Shown here: piece by piece, positions 25,009 to 37,405 of the stretch
Numbering within the stretch: the stretch's first letter is position 1
How the letters are laid out: each line of letters opens with the position of its first letter
Assembly (NCBI GenBank): GCA_001898385.1
Contig: MKTT01000136.1
Location: forward strand, 62,589-107,900
DNA length: 45,312 bases
Source: Planctomycetales bacterium 71-10
Lineage (GTDB): Bacteria; Planctomycetota; Planctomycetia; Isosphaerales; Isosphaeraceae
Reading direction: 5' to 3'
Position numbers and translations under genes: made by a program
Notes under the pieces: model-generated
Told to the model about the DNA's origin: nothing
Databases searched by the model: none
What the model saw: only the letters and a program-made list of their open reading frames with translations

Positions 25009-26022
25009 TCAGTGCGCCCCATCGAACGCGACTGCGTCGACCGATTTCAGGTTTCCGACCATCGTCGCGCCGCCCACGGCGATGAACGACGTGTGGCCGA
25101 CGTTCAAGAGGCGGTGGTGGATGCGAGGCTTGGCGAGCTTCCCGACCGCATCCCACCCGTCCTTGGACTTGTTGATCCGGTAGACCTTCCCGTCCATGCC
25201 GCTGAGATAGAGGGCCTTCTCGGTGCCGCAGGCGGCCAGGCCGTTCCCGTTCATCGGCATGCCCGGGATCTCCGGGCCCTTCGACCAGTTTCCCGACTCG
25301 ACGTCGAAAACGTCCACGTCCTGCGAGATCCCGCCTCTCGAGGTCAGGCCGCCGGTGACGTAGATCTTCCCGTCGTATGCCGTCGCGGACATCGCGCGAC
25401 GCTCGAAAGGGGGCTTCGCGATAGGCTCCCACCCGCCTTTATCGGCGGAAAGGTCGAAGACGAGGGCTTCCGTCTGCCACCGCGCGTCCTTCATCGCTCC
25501 CTGCAGGTTCCAGCCGCCGAAGACGTAGATCTTGTCGCCGACGATCGCGGCGCCGTGCGAGGATCGGCCCTCGGGCAGGGGAGCCAGGTCGGTCCACGTC
25601 TTCGTCCCCGGGTCGAAGCGGGCGAAGTCGGCGGACGAGTAGAGGTCGTCCTTCGCGCCCGGCTCGTTCTTCGCGCCCATGCCGCCGATGCGGTACAGCT
25701 TCCCGCCGTGGGCGACGAGCACCAGGCCCTGGAGGCCGGGGCCGCCGGGGAGATCCTCCCACTCCCCACCAGCCTTCAGGTCGACCCGCTGGAAGCGTGC
25801 GGAGGTCTGCTTGTTGGAGTAGGAGTGCGTCTTCCCCGTATGACCGCCGTATACGTAAAGCCAACCTCCGTCGACGGCCGCCCCTAAGCTGGCGACGCCA
25901 TCGGCCATGGGCGCGATTTCGGGCATGGCCTTCGCCTCATCGTCATGGGCTTTCGTTGCGAGCAAGACGCCGAAAAAGAGGGCGACCGTCGTCGCGCACC
26001 GGAACGCGTTCAGCACGTGCAT
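25009..26022 (-). CDS. Secreted Kelch-repeat beta-propeller protein
   Basis: 337 residues. An N-terminal signal peptide (VLNAFRCATTVALFFGVLLATKA) is followed by Kelch repeats with the usual pattern of GG pairs and spaced Tyr/Trp: GGWLYVYGGHTGKTHSY, GGKLYRIGGMG, GDKIYVFGGW, DGKIYVTGGLTSRGG and a last SFIAVGGATMVGN. About five to six blades can be counted, enough for one propeller. The ATG at 26022 is chosen because the signal peptide begins there; the frame remains open far upstream but without family features. It lies 120 bases after the sensor kinase gene on the same strand, so it may be part of the same transcript. The ligand is unknown. Confidence 0.75.
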   Translation of the reverse strand: MHVLNAFRCATTVALFFGVLLATKAHDDEAKAMPEIAPMADGVASLGAAVDGGWLYVYGGHTGKTHSYSNKQTSARFQRVDLKAGGEWEDLPGGPGLQGLVLVAHGGKLYRIGGMGAKNEPGAKDDLYSSADFARFDPGTKTWTDLAPLPEGRSSHGAAIVGDKIYVFGGWNLQGAMKDARWQTEALVFDLSADKGGWEPIAKPPFERRAMSATAYDGKIYVTGGLTSRGGISQDVDVFDVESGNWSKGPEIPGMPMNGNGLAACGTEKALYLSGMDGKVYRINKSKDGWDAVGKLAKPRIHHRLLNVGHTSFIAVGGATMVGNLKSVDAVAFDGAH

Positions 26023-26141
26023 TGTGTGTCTCTCGGATTGGAGGGGGAACTCCGGCGACGCAATCTGGTGGACGGTAACACCGTCCCGCCGCCGATCCCT
26101 GGACCATACCGGAGGCACCCGACGCCAACGTGACGGACGGA

Positions 26142-27608
26142 TTACGATTCCGTCATCTCGGCGGCCTGCCCGACGCCGACCGGAGTCGCGCGAGGGAAGG
26201 TCAAACGGACCCGCGTGCCGGACCCTTCCTTGCTCTCCACCGCGACCGTCCCGTCGTGCAGGTCGACGACGCTCTTGACGATGGCGAGGCCCAGCCCGAC
26301 GCCGCCGCTCGTCGGGGTCCGGGACGGGTCGGCCCGGAAGAACCGCGTAAAGAGGTGCGGCAGGTGCTCGGCCGAGATACCGCAGCCGTCGTCCGACACC
26401 TCGACGTGGACGCAGTCGTCGGCCGCCATGGCGTGCAGCGACACCGTGCCCCCGCCGGGGGTGTGGGCGATGGCGTTGGTGATGAGATTCCCGACCGCCT
26501 GTTGGAAAAGCGGGCGGTTCAGCTCGGCCTCGATCCCTTCGTCCGCCTCGAGGACCACCGTGAGGCCGGCCTCGTGGAGATGACACTCGAAGAAGTCGCG
26601 GATGGCCTCCAGCTCGCAGCGGAGGTCGCACTTATGCCGCGCGATCTGGGTCCCTGGATCCTCGGCCCGGGCGAGGAAGAGCAGGCTGTCCACGAGGCGG
26701 GCCAGGCGGTGGCATTCCTCCAAGCCGGACCCGATCGCGTCCTCATACTCCTCGGGCGGGCGCCGCCTCTCGAGCGCGACTTCGAGCACGCCGCGGAGGT
26801 TGTTGACCGGCGTCCGGAGCTCGTGGGCGATGTCCGCGGAGAATCGCGAGAGCTGGTCGAACGACCGTTGCAGCCGTGCGAGCATCTCGTTGAAGGAGCC
26901 GGTGAGGTCCCGGAATTCGGCGGGCAAGGTGGCGGACTCGATCCGCCGGTCGAGGTTGCTCGCCCGTACGAGGCTCGCCGCCCTCGTGACGTCGTGTATC
27001 GGCCGGATGCCGCGCCGGGCGACGTAGTAACCGGTCGCGACGCATAGGATGAACGCTCCGCCCAGGATGAATCGGGCGTTTCTTCGATAATGCTCCAGGA
27101 GGCGTTTCTCCTGGCCCCGGTCGAGCGCGACCTGGATGCGCCAGATCCCGTGATGGCCGGACGGGAGCCCGGCGACGTCGGACATCATCCGGAAGGGGCG
27201 ACCCGGCGTGATCTCGGCGTCGACCCCTGCCGACGGGCCGTCGCCGCCCGGCGGGAAGCGGCCCGGGGGGATCGCCTCGCCCATGCCGGACGACTCGGCG
27301 ACGACGCGACGGCGAGAGTCCAGGACGCGGACGTAGAGCTGCGGCGTCCGATCGCCGCGGTTCGACTCGCCGACCATGCGGACCATCGACGGGACGTCCA
27401 TCGCGTGCCGCTCGATCATCGCCCGGACGAGCGTCGCCCGGTCGGCGAGCATCCTGTCGTCGCTCATGTCCATGTTCCGGACGATCGACCAGTGGAGGAG
27501 GGCGGTGGTCAGGAGGACGACGAGGAACGCCGAGGCGGCGTAGTAGGCCGTGAGCACGGCGGCGAGCGGCCACGGCCGCGCCGCCCGCCGGTCAGCTTCG
27601 GTCTTCAA
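26142..27608 (-). CDS. Sensor histidine kinase, CusS-like
   Basis: 488 residues. Membrane helix 1 (about 14-40) and helix 2 (about 177-197) enclose a periplasmic sensor loop of about 135 residues with several Met, Asp and His. A HAMP linker follows (198-250), the H-box FSADIAHELRTPVNNLRG holds His262, then N-box NLITNAIAHT, DDGCGI, and SGGVGLGLAIVKS. This is the architecture of metal-sensing CusS/CzcS kinases. The ATG overlaps the end of the response regulator gene by 17 bases. Met/His content of the loop is compatible with Cu or Ag sensing, but the ligand is not proven. Metal pumps lie elsewhere in the window, so it probably acts in trans. Confidence 0.85.
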   Translation of the reverse strand: MKTEADRRAARPWPLAAVLTAYYAASAFLVVLLTTALLHWSIVRNMDMSDDRMLADRATLVRAMIERHAMDVPSMVRMVGESNRGDRTPQLYVRVLDSRRRVVAESSGMGEAIPPGRFPPGGDGPSAGVDAEITPGRPFRMMSDVAGLPSGHHGIWRIQVALDRGQEKRLLEHYRRNARFILGGAFILCVATGYYVARRGIRPIHDVTRAASLVRASNLDRRIESATLPAEFRDLTGSFNEMLARLQRSFDQLSRFSADIAHELRTPVNNLRGVLEVALERRRPPEEYEDAIGSGLEECHRLARLVDSLLFLARAEDPGTQIARHKCDLRCELEAIRDFFECHLHEAGLTVVLEADEGIEAELNRPLFQQAVGNLITNAIAHTPGGGTVSLHAMAADDCVHVEVSDDGCGISAEHLPHLFTRFFRADPSRTPTSGGVGLGLAIVKSVVDLHDGTVAVESKEGSGTRVRLTFPRATPVGVGQAAEMTES

Positions 27609-28266
27609 GCACGTAGCCCCTTCCGCGGACGGTGTGGATGAGCTTGGCCGGGAACGGGTCGTCCACCTTGGCCCTGAGGCGGCGGACGTGAACGTCCACG
27701 ACGTTGGTGTCGCTCTCGAAGTTCACGTCCCAGACCTGCTCCGCGATGATCGTCCGGGAGAGCACCTCGCCGCGGCGTCGGGCGAGGAGGCCGAGCAGCG
27801 AGGACTCCTTGGGCGTGAGGTCGAGCCGCCGGCCGGCCCGCTGCACCCGCTGCCTGGGCAGGTCGATCTCCAGGTCGGCGACGCGGACGAGGTCGGGATG
27901 CCTCCCCGGCCCGCGTCGGAGGATGGAACGCATCCGCGCGAGGAGTTCGGAGAACGCGAACGGCTTGACCAGGTAATCGTCGGCTCCGAGCTCGAGACCC
28001 TTCACCCGATCCTCGACCGAGTCCCTCGCGGTGAGGAGGATGACCGGGGTCTCCCGCCCTTGCTCCCGAATCGCGGACAGGACGTCCCATCCGTTGCGTC
28101 CCGGGAGCATGACGTCGAGGATGACCAGGTCGAACTCGAGCGTCGTCGCCAGGTGGAGGCCGTCGTCGCCGCGCCTCGCCCTCTCGGCGACGAAGCCGTG
28201 TTCGCCCAGCCCCTTGGCCAGGTACGACGACGTCTTCGGCTCGTCTTCGATGATCAGCACGTGCAT
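27592..28266 (-). CDS. OmpR/PhoB-family response regulator, CusR-like
   Basis: 224 residues. The receiver domain has the acidic pair IIEDEP (Glu7, Asp8), phospho-acceptor Asp51 (LVILDVMLPG), Thr79 (LLTAR) and Lys101 (DYLVKPFAF). The C-terminal winged helix shows the Trans_reg_C pattern LTPKESSLLGLLARRRGEVLSR and DVHVRRLRAKVDDPF, ending VRGRGYVLED. I chose the ATG at 28266 (GGAG upstream) because the receiver starts there. It is the first gene of a unit with the sensor kinase, and perhaps the Kelch gene. It is transcribed divergently from the PadR gene, sharing a 254-base control region. Confidence 0.9.
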   Translation of the reverse strand: MHVLIIEDEPKTSSYLAKGLGEHGFVAERARRGDDGLHLATTLEFDLVILDVMLPGRNGWDVLSAIREQGRETPVILLTARDSVEDRVKGLELGADDYLVKPFAFSELLARMRSILRRGPGRHPDLVRVADLEIDLPRQRVQRAGRRLDLTPKESSLLGLLARRRGEVLSRTIIAEQVWDVNFESDTNVVDVHVRRLRAKVDDPFPAKLIHTVRGRGYVLEDRS

Positions 28267-28493
28267 AGCTCGCTCCACGGCCCTGCGAAACGTCCCGCTT
28301 GCTCGAGTCGACTTATCCGCCAAGGTACCAGAACTCCGGCCGGCTCGGCCTCCCGACGCGGATCCAGCGCCATTCGATCATACGTTGCAGGTTCGCCCCG
28401 TCTCCCGCGACGCCCATCGGATCGGACTTCGACAGGAGCGAGACGAGCGGGCCAACCCGATCCAAGGTCCTCCGGCCTTCTCGACTTGATTTG

Positions 28494-28523
28494 CATAGAA
28501 CTTCAATGCATAGTGACTCTATG
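28494..28523 (+). promoter_or_regulatory. Probable operator of the PadR regulator
   Basis: CATAG-TGACT-CTATG forms a perfect 5-bp-arm palindrome at 28509-28523, overlapping the PadR start codon. Another CATAG lies 15 bases upstream at 28494-28498. Symmetric short-arm sites over the start region are typical of PadR autoregulation. The binding role is inferred. Confidence 0.5.
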
Positions 28524-28856
28524 AAACTCACCAAAGACCTGGTGGCGGCCTCGGCCGTCCCCATGATCCTGTCCATCCTGGAGGGCGGCGAGAGCTACGG
28601 CTACGCCATCATCCAGCGGGTCAAGGAACTCTCGGGGGGCGAGATCGAGTGGACCGACGGGATGCTCTACCCCGTGCTCCACCGTCTCGAACAGCAGGGC
28701 TGCATCCGTTCCTCCTGGGGCGTCTCGGAGACGGGGAGGAAGCGGAAATACTACGTCCTGGAGAAGCCGGGGCGGGCGGTCTTGAAGGACCAGAAGGAGC
28801 AATGGCTCCTCGTGCAGGCGACCCTCACCCGCCTTTGGGGGGCGCAACATGCTTGA
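28521..28856 (+). CDS. PadR-family transcriptional regulator
   Basis: 111 residues, the usual size of the short PadR-like proteins. Winged-helix signature: VPMILSILEGGESYGYAIIQRVKELSGG, then WTDGMLYPVLHRLEQQGCI and SETGRKRKYYVLEKPGRAVL. The ATG at 28521 is the start of the domain. The stop overlaps the start of the HAAS-domain gene by 8 bases, the standard arrangement where PadR controls a membrane protein with an N-terminal HAAS domain. A palindrome over the start codon suggests autorepression. The inducer is unknown. Confidence 0.9.
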   Translation: MKLTKDLVAASAVPMILSILEGGESYGYAIIQRVKELSGGEIEWTDGMLYPVLHRLEQQGCIRSSWGVSETGRKRKYYVLEKPGRAVLKDQKEQWLLVQATLTRLWGAQHA

Positions 28857-29703
28857 TCTCGAAGGGCGGATCGCCGAGTGGAGATACACGATGGCCACGC
28901 AGCTCCTCGGACGCCGTGAAGTCCTGGACGAACTGGAGGACCACCTCCGCGACGAAGTCGACGCGCTCACCCGGGCGGGACATCCGCCCGACGAGGCCGC
29001 GCGGGCGGCGATGGACCGCCTGGGGGCCCCGTCGGACCTCGGGGCGGAATTCGCCAAGGTCCCCCCGACCTCGGCCCCCTGGCTCCCGGTCCGGCTCGCC
29101 TGGGTCGGTGGGGCCTTGCTCGCCGCCTCGATGGTCTTGCCGCTCTGGCCGAAGCTCGCGGCCGGCGGGCTCGCCTCGCTCTTGGCGACGCACATGGGCC
29201 TGGTGATGCTCGGCTACGTCTCGACCCTCCTCGTCGGCTTCCTCGCGGCGAGCTACCTCGTCGCGCGGCTCTTCGCCGGCCTCGCCGACGGCCAGGTCCG
29301 GACGCTCCAGAGGGCGGGGCTTTCGCTCTCGGCGCTCGCGGTCGCCCTCACGGGCGTCGGCGTCGCGTTCGGGTTCATCTTCTGCCCGCACGAGAAGACC
29401 GGGTGGGCCTTCGGCTACGACACCCGCGAGGTCGGCGGCCTGGTCGTCCTCGTCTGGAACCTCGTCATGCTCGCTGGGTGCTGGGCCGGGCGACGCTCGG
29501 AGAGTCCCGCGGCCATGATGATGCTCGGGCTCGTCGGCAGCATGGCCGTGGTCCTGGGATGGCTCGGGGCGACCGCGGTCGAACACCGGCTGCACGGGGC
29601 TCCCGCCGATTTCGCGACGGTGGCGGCCGTGGTCTCGGCCCAGCTCGCCGTCGCATGCCTGGCCTTCGCCCCCGCCGGCTGCCTGCGTCGGGCCGGCGCG
29701 TAA
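28849..29703 (+). CDS. HAAS-domain (permease-prefix) multi-pass membrane protein
   Basis: 284 residues. The N-terminus (LEGRIAEWRYTMATQLLGRREVLDELEDHLRDEVDALTRAG, about 5-45, then AMDRLGAPSDLGAEF) is the HAAS/permease-prefix domain commonly encoded right after PadR. About six transmembrane helices follow between 80 and 280. Its ATG lies within the PadR gene, so the two are co-translated. No transport motif is visible and the substrate is unknown. Such proteins may signal membrane state or form part of an ABC-type export complex, but no ABC genes are nearby. Confidence 0.75.
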   Translation: MLDLEGRIAEWRYTMATQLLGRREVLDELEDHLRDEVDALTRAGHPPDEAARAAMDRLGAPSDLGAEFAKVPPTSAPWLPVRLAWVGGALLAASMVLPLWPKLAAGGLASLLATHMGLVMLGYVSTLLVGFLAASYLVARLFAGLADGQVRTLQRAGLSLSALAVALTGVGVAFGFIFCPHEKTGWAFGYDTREVGGLVVLVWNLVMLAGCWAGRRSESPAAMMMLGLVGSMAVVLGWLGATAVEHRLHGAPADFATVAAVVSAQLAVACLAFAPAGCLRRAGA

Positions 29704-29705
29704 CG

Positions 29706-29993
29706 ATGACCTCGTTGCGACCCGCCGTCCGCACCGCCCTGGTCCTGGCGTGCGCGGCGGCGGCGGCCCAGGGACTGACCGCGCAGACGCTCATCGCCTA
29801 CGACCTACGCTGCCGCGAACTCCGCGACACGGCCGTCCGGCACAAGGTTAGGGTCTTCACCATGGGGGACCTGGACACCGCCATGAAGCGTTGCCGGATG
29901 GCCTACCACGTCTTCATGATGGAGAAGTACGAGCGGGCCTCGGTCTGGCCGTGGCTTCCTGTATCGCCCGATCCCCCCGAGCCCGAAGATTAA
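29706..29993 (+). CDS. Small exported protein, homologue of the protein at 23597-23845
   Basis: 95 residues with an N-terminal signal sequence (VRTALVLACAAAAAQGLTAQ) and a short helical mature part ending in a Pro-rich tail. It starts 2 bases after the stop of the HAAS gene, so it is the third gene of the PadR unit. It resembles the 82-residue protein at 23597-23845 over most of its length (MTSLR, AQ..TA..LI.YD.R.R.L.D, DT...R, HV.M.E). Function is unknown; it may be a periplasmic accessory of the membrane protein. Confidence 0.6.
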   Translation: MTSLRPAVRTALVLACAAAAAQGLTAQTLIAYDLRCRELRDTAVRHKVRVFTMGDLDTAMKRCRMAYHVFMMEKYERASVWPWLPVSPDPPEPED

Positions 29994-30097
29994 AGGTTGC
30001 TCTCCGGTCGGAAAGGCCGTCGCCCCTTGAGAATTTCCACGACGGTCCGAGCGGACGTCGTGGCGAACTCCGCCGGGGTCGACGGCCGCAATCATCC

Positions 30098-30511
30098 CTA
30101 CCAGCGCCCCCCCTTCCTGAGCGTCTTCGGCGTTTCGTATTCCGGCGGGAGCTTGCGCTTCGCCAGGTTGTCCAGATCCTCGGCCGTCGGCGTCTGGCCG
30201 TCGCGGAGGGCGTACGCCTCTTCCTCGGCCGACTCCCAATCGCCGGCCTTCGCCTTCGTAAGGATGCTTCGGAAGGCCTCGTACTCCTCGGGCGAGAGCC
30301 CCCCCTCCGAACGTCGCCGTTCGATCAACGTCGCGTTCGACTCCAGGCCGGCGGCGTCTCGCGAGGAGACGGCGGTGGCCAGCGAGACGATCAGGGCCCG
30401 GTAAGGGCCGGAGACCTGCGTACTCCCCCCGCAGCCGGACGGCAGCAACATGGTCGCAACGGCCGCAGCGAATGCGACGGCCGCGCGAGCCCCGAGTCGG
30501 GTTTCGCTCAT
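30098..30511 (-). CDS. Lipoprotein downstream of the DUF1559 gene
   Basis: 137 residues. The N-terminus (RLGARAAVAFAAAVATMLLPSGCGGS) carries a lipobox with the lipidated cysteine at LPSGC. The mature part is helical and charged, ending with KRKLPPEYETPKTL. It sits 29 bases after the DUF1559 gene on the same strand. This pairing (DUF1559 followed by a small lipoprotein) is common in Planctomycetes. The function is not known. GAGGG precedes the ATG. Confidence 0.75.
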   Translation of the reverse strand: MSETRLGARAAVAFAAAVATMLLPSGCGGSTQVSGPYRALIVSLATAVSSRDAAGLESNATLIERRRSEGGLSPEEYEAFRSILTKAKAGDWESAEEEAYALRDGQTPTAEDLDNLAKRKLPPEYETPKTLRKGGRW

Positions 30512-30540
30512 GGATTCGTTCCCTCGCGAGAGGCCCCGGA

Positions 30541-31533
<993 letters not shown>

Positions 31534-31688
31534 GGAAATGCTCCCGTCGGTCGTCGCCGCCGGGCCGTAGGAGGCCTGTCGAGCGGCGACGATCCTCGCC
31601 TGAAAATCTCTGTGTGTGACGATGAGGACCCGTCGGCGTGCGCCGAGGAGGGCGTCCGCCGCTTATCCACGAAGGATGGCGGAGGGCC

Positions 31689-32057
31689 TCAAGCGTGCGG
31701 GGGGCCCCGGCAGGACAGGCGGAGGGGGGGAGCGGTGTGGGGATCGATCCAGCTGGAGTACGCCACGGCGCCGACCACCGTGGGCGCGTGGACCAACTCC
31801 GCCGGGCAGGGACTGAGGCAGGATTGCGCCCTGAAATGGCAGGTGGGGCATCCGCCGGAATCGTGCGAGTGCGTCTCGACGCCCACGACGCTCGGCGAGG
31901 CGTCATGATGGCCGTGTCGGTGGGTGGGCTCGGCCGATCGAGGCCGATGCGAGTGGGGGGCTCCGCCGCCGTGATGATGCGCGCATAGGCTGAGGACCAG
32001 GGCCGAGAGATAGGCCAGGGTCCAGCCGATGCGGCTTATGCGGCGGTTCGAGACCAA
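31689..32057 (-). CDS. His/Cys-rich exported protein, DUF2946-like
   Basis: 122 residues with one hydrophobic N-terminal segment (IGWTLAYLSALVLSLCAHHH), a His-rich stretch (HHHGGG, HSHRPR, HRHGHHD, HSHD), a GGCPTCHF motif and a conserved C-terminal SCRGPP. This resembles the DUF2946 pattern (a CPxC-type motif and a final RGPP/RAPP). It is likely membrane-anchored with the His cluster in the periplasm, binding divalent metals. No ATG is available: the TTG at 32057, with GGGAG some 10 bases before it, gives the natural hydrophobic start; the frame is open further upstream to a TTG at 32174. It is divergent to the His-rich gene at 32370. Confidence 0.6.
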   Translation of the reverse strand: MVSNRRISRIGWTLAYLSALVLSLCAHHHGGGAPHSHRPRSAEPTHRHGHHDASPSVVGVETHSHDSGGCPTCHFRAQSCLSPCPAELVHAPTVVGAVAYSSWIDPHTAPPLRLSCRGPPHA

Positions 32058-32369
32058 GTCGGCGGACTCCCGTACGTCGGGGAGGAGGGCGGTCTGCGGG
32101 CTTGCGATGAGACGAGGACGGCATTCTCGGCGAACGCGACGTCGGTCGTCAATCGTTCCTTGCAGAAAGTGCAAGACCGCGAGGTGACGGGTATCGCGAA
32201 GCCGGTGCGTATTCCACGCTGCTGCGTCGATCGGACGTCGTGGCGAGTTCCGGGCTTACTGGCATCGATTTTCACAGTCCGCCCGCGGGCCGACCTTGAC
32301 GGAGGACCGACGCGGTCGGAATATTTAAAATCTGAGGCATCAGCGGGGAAGAGGATCGTCGGACCGATC
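32058..32369. promoter_or_regulatory. Divergent control region between two His-rich genes
   Basis: 312 bases between oppositely oriented genes. No gene is supported here. An AT-rich patch (TATTTAAAAT near 32321-32330) before the plus-strand gene could hold its promoter, but the -35 element is unclear. Confidence 0.35.
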
Positions 32370-32879
32370 ATGTTGCGACTCCGCGCGGGCAAACTCCTGA
32401 GGACCTTCGTGGCGACGTTCGCCCTGCTGGCGAACTTCGGCCCCCAGGACGTTTACGCGCACGCCCACCCGATGGGGGACGGCGGTCGCCATGAGACCCA
32501 TCACGACCATGCCGGCTCCCATACCGATGGGCATTCGCATCAAAGCTCGCACGACGCCCGCCCGGGGCTGACGGACGCCTTGGCGCACGCGCACGGTTGG
32601 TGGTTCGGCCTCGAGACGACCTCACGTCTCGGCGACCAAGGGTCGGGCCAGAGTGGCGGCCGGGTCGAAGCAGCCCCCGCCTCGAAGGCCGCCGGGGCGA
32701 CGCTGTCCGTCGGCCTCGAACTCCGCACAACCTCGGTCGTCGCATACGCTCCCATCGCATTCACCCTCGGGTGGGGGGGGCCTTCACCCTCGCGCCGTCG
32801 AGGCCGTCCGAGGTTCGGGGGATCTCCCCCCCTGTGCGACGCTGCTCGCCACGCGCGTTCGGGCGTCCTGCTGACATAA
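32370..32879 (+). CDS. His-rich exported protein, metal-binding
   Basis: 169 residues. The N-terminus (LRLRAGKLLRTFVATFALLANFGPQDVYA) is a signal sequence, followed by a dense His stretch (HAHPMGDGGRHETHHDHAG, then HTDGHSHQSSHD). The C-terminus PLCDAARHARSGVLL looks conserved. This kind of protein is usually found beside heavy-metal RND pumps and probably sequesters metal in the periplasm. The ATG at 32370 is the start of the signal peptide. The spacing of the ribosome binding site (GAAGAGG) is long, and a long G run near 32773-32780 is a possible frameshift risk, although the end reads well in frame. Confidence 0.65.
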   Translation: MLRLRAGKLLRTFVATFALLANFGPQDVYAHAHPMGDGGRHETHHDHAGSHTDGHSHQSSHDARPGLTDALAHAHGWWFGLETTSRLGDQGSGQSGGRVEAAPASKAAGATLSVGLELRTTSVVAYAPIAFTLGWGGPSPSRRRGRPRFGGSPPLCDAARHARSGVLLT

Positions 32880-33009
32880 CGGCCGCTTCGCGCGCCGCAC
32901 ATCCCTCCGTTCGGCCGTCCCCACCCGCCTCGCACGAGGCCTGCGCCGGTCCGGTTGAGCGGCTCTGCGCCCGAAGAACCGATCAGTTTCCCGTTCGACG
33001 GAGATTGTC

Positions 33010-33528
33010 ATGGCTCGTTCCGTGTCCACGACCCTCTGCGCTTGCGCCCTCGGCGCATCCCTCCTCCCGGCAGGTTGCGGCGTCCAACCCCCGCCGCCGG
33101 CCGCGCCGGCCCTTCCCTCGAAAGCCGAGGAGAAGGCCCCCGCTCCCTCGGTTTCGGCCCCGGCCGCGGCCGCCGATCCGGACGACGTGCCCATCACCTT
33201 GGCCGACGTGAAGCGTCCGGCGGACCTCGCCGAGGCCGTCGTCCGGGTCAAGACGTACCACGACGCGATCGCGGCCGGCACGCCCACGAAGGCCCACCGC
33301 CCGCTCGACGAGCTGAACGTCGTGCTGAAATGGCTGCCGGGAATCGCCATGGAGGGGGGCGTCTCGGACGTCCGCCTCGCCGAGGTGGAAGGGGGAGCGA
33401 ATCGGCTCAAGGGGTTGTTCGACAAGATGCACGGCGAAATCGACGCCACGAAGACGCCCGACTATGCAGCGGTTTCGAAGGACGTCGACGTTTCGGTGGC
33501 CCAGCTCGAGGGTGCGGCCTCCAAGTGA
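33010..33528 (+). CDS. Lipoprotein of unknown function
   Basis: 172 residues with a lipobox LLPAGCG at residues 18-24, a long Pro/Ala-rich linker, and a helical mature part (ADVKRPADLAEAVVRVKTYHDAI ... LDELNVVLKWLPGIAM ... EGGANRLKGLFDKMH). GGAG lies 9 bases before the ATG. It is encoded upstream of the CzcA-type pump in the same direction and probably belongs to the metal-resistance group of Planctomycetes, but its function is unknown. Confidence 0.7.
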   Translation: MARSVSTTLCACALGASLLPAGCGVQPPPPAAPALPSKAEEKAPAPSVSAPAAAADPDDVPITLADVKRPADLAEAVVRVKTYHDAIAAGTPTKAHRPLDELNVVLKWLPGIAMEGGVSDVRLAEVEGGANRLKGLFDKMHGEIDATKTPDYAAVSKDVDVSVAQLEGAASK

Positions 33529-33629
33529 GAAGACTAGGCTTTCCAACTTGGTCGGCGTCCGGTCGCCCTCGCGTCCGGCCTATCGGCCCCCACCTCGTCG
33601 CGTCCGCGGCGGGGCGGGCGGCCGGGCGG

Positions 33630-34088
33630 CTGCTGATCGCGCTGCTCGTCCTCCGCCTCGTCAACGCGCCCCTGCCCACGGTCGACTTCCACGAGATCGT
33701 CCCTCGCGGCCGGGCGGGTTGCTCGTCCGCGCTCCAGCACCACCTGCTCCAGAGACACGCATCCGACGCGCCCTCGACGGCGAAGGTCGTCCACCTGCAC
33801 TGGGGTTGGAGCCTCGACTCGGAACCCGACCGCGACGCCGGCGGCGTCGCGGTCCACGCCGACGTCCCTGGGCCGTACGACTCGGCCCGGGACTTCGAGG
33901 AGTCGTGGGTCTCGGCGGCCGCACCAGAGCCCGCCTCCCCGATCACGGTGACGAATCTCGATGCGTCGTCCGCGTTCGCCAAGGCGATCGTCCCGGCGGC
34001 CGCGGCTTGCGGGTCGCCGCCGGGGGGGGCCGGCGTCTCCTTCCCGCCTCGCATGCCGACTTCCCGCCTCCAGCGCTGGAACTGCTGA
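33630..34088 (+). CDS. Coding-like frame without a clear start, before the RND pump gene
   Basis: The frame reads well from GRLLIALLVLRLVNAPLPTVDFHEI (a membrane segment) through the HWGWSL region to the stop at 34088. It is the most protein-like frame here and sits in the same direction as the lipoprotein and pump genes. However, after the lipoprotein stop at 33528 it contains no ATG, GTG or TTG; the first possible start is CTG at 33630. Either a rare CTG start is used, or the gene has lost its start through an indel. Family unknown; context suggests a metal-resistance accessory. Confidence 0.35.
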   Translation: MLIALLVLRLVNAPLPTVDFHEIVPRGRAGCSSALQHHLLQRHASDAPSTAKVVHLHWGWSLDSEPDRDAGGVAVHADVPGPYDSARDFEESWVSAAAPEPASPITVTNLDASSAFAKAIVPAAAACGSPPGGAGVSFPPRMPTSRLQRWNC

Positions 34089-34244
34089 GGACCGCATCGG
34101 ACGCGATGCGCCTCGCGCGAGCCGCTCCGCCTCTCTCGTGAAAGGCCCCTCCTCGCGACGTTCGCGAGGAGATCAAACGGCCCGGGCGGGATGCGGCCCA
34201 TCAGGCGAGAACAGACCGACGCTCCAGCAGGAAAGGTGGGACTA

Positions 34245-37349
<3,105 letters not shown>

Positions 37350-37405
37350 GGCCCGATGTCATCGCCCCCGGCACCGCAAGCATCGGCGACCGGGGGCTCC
37401 GGCAT

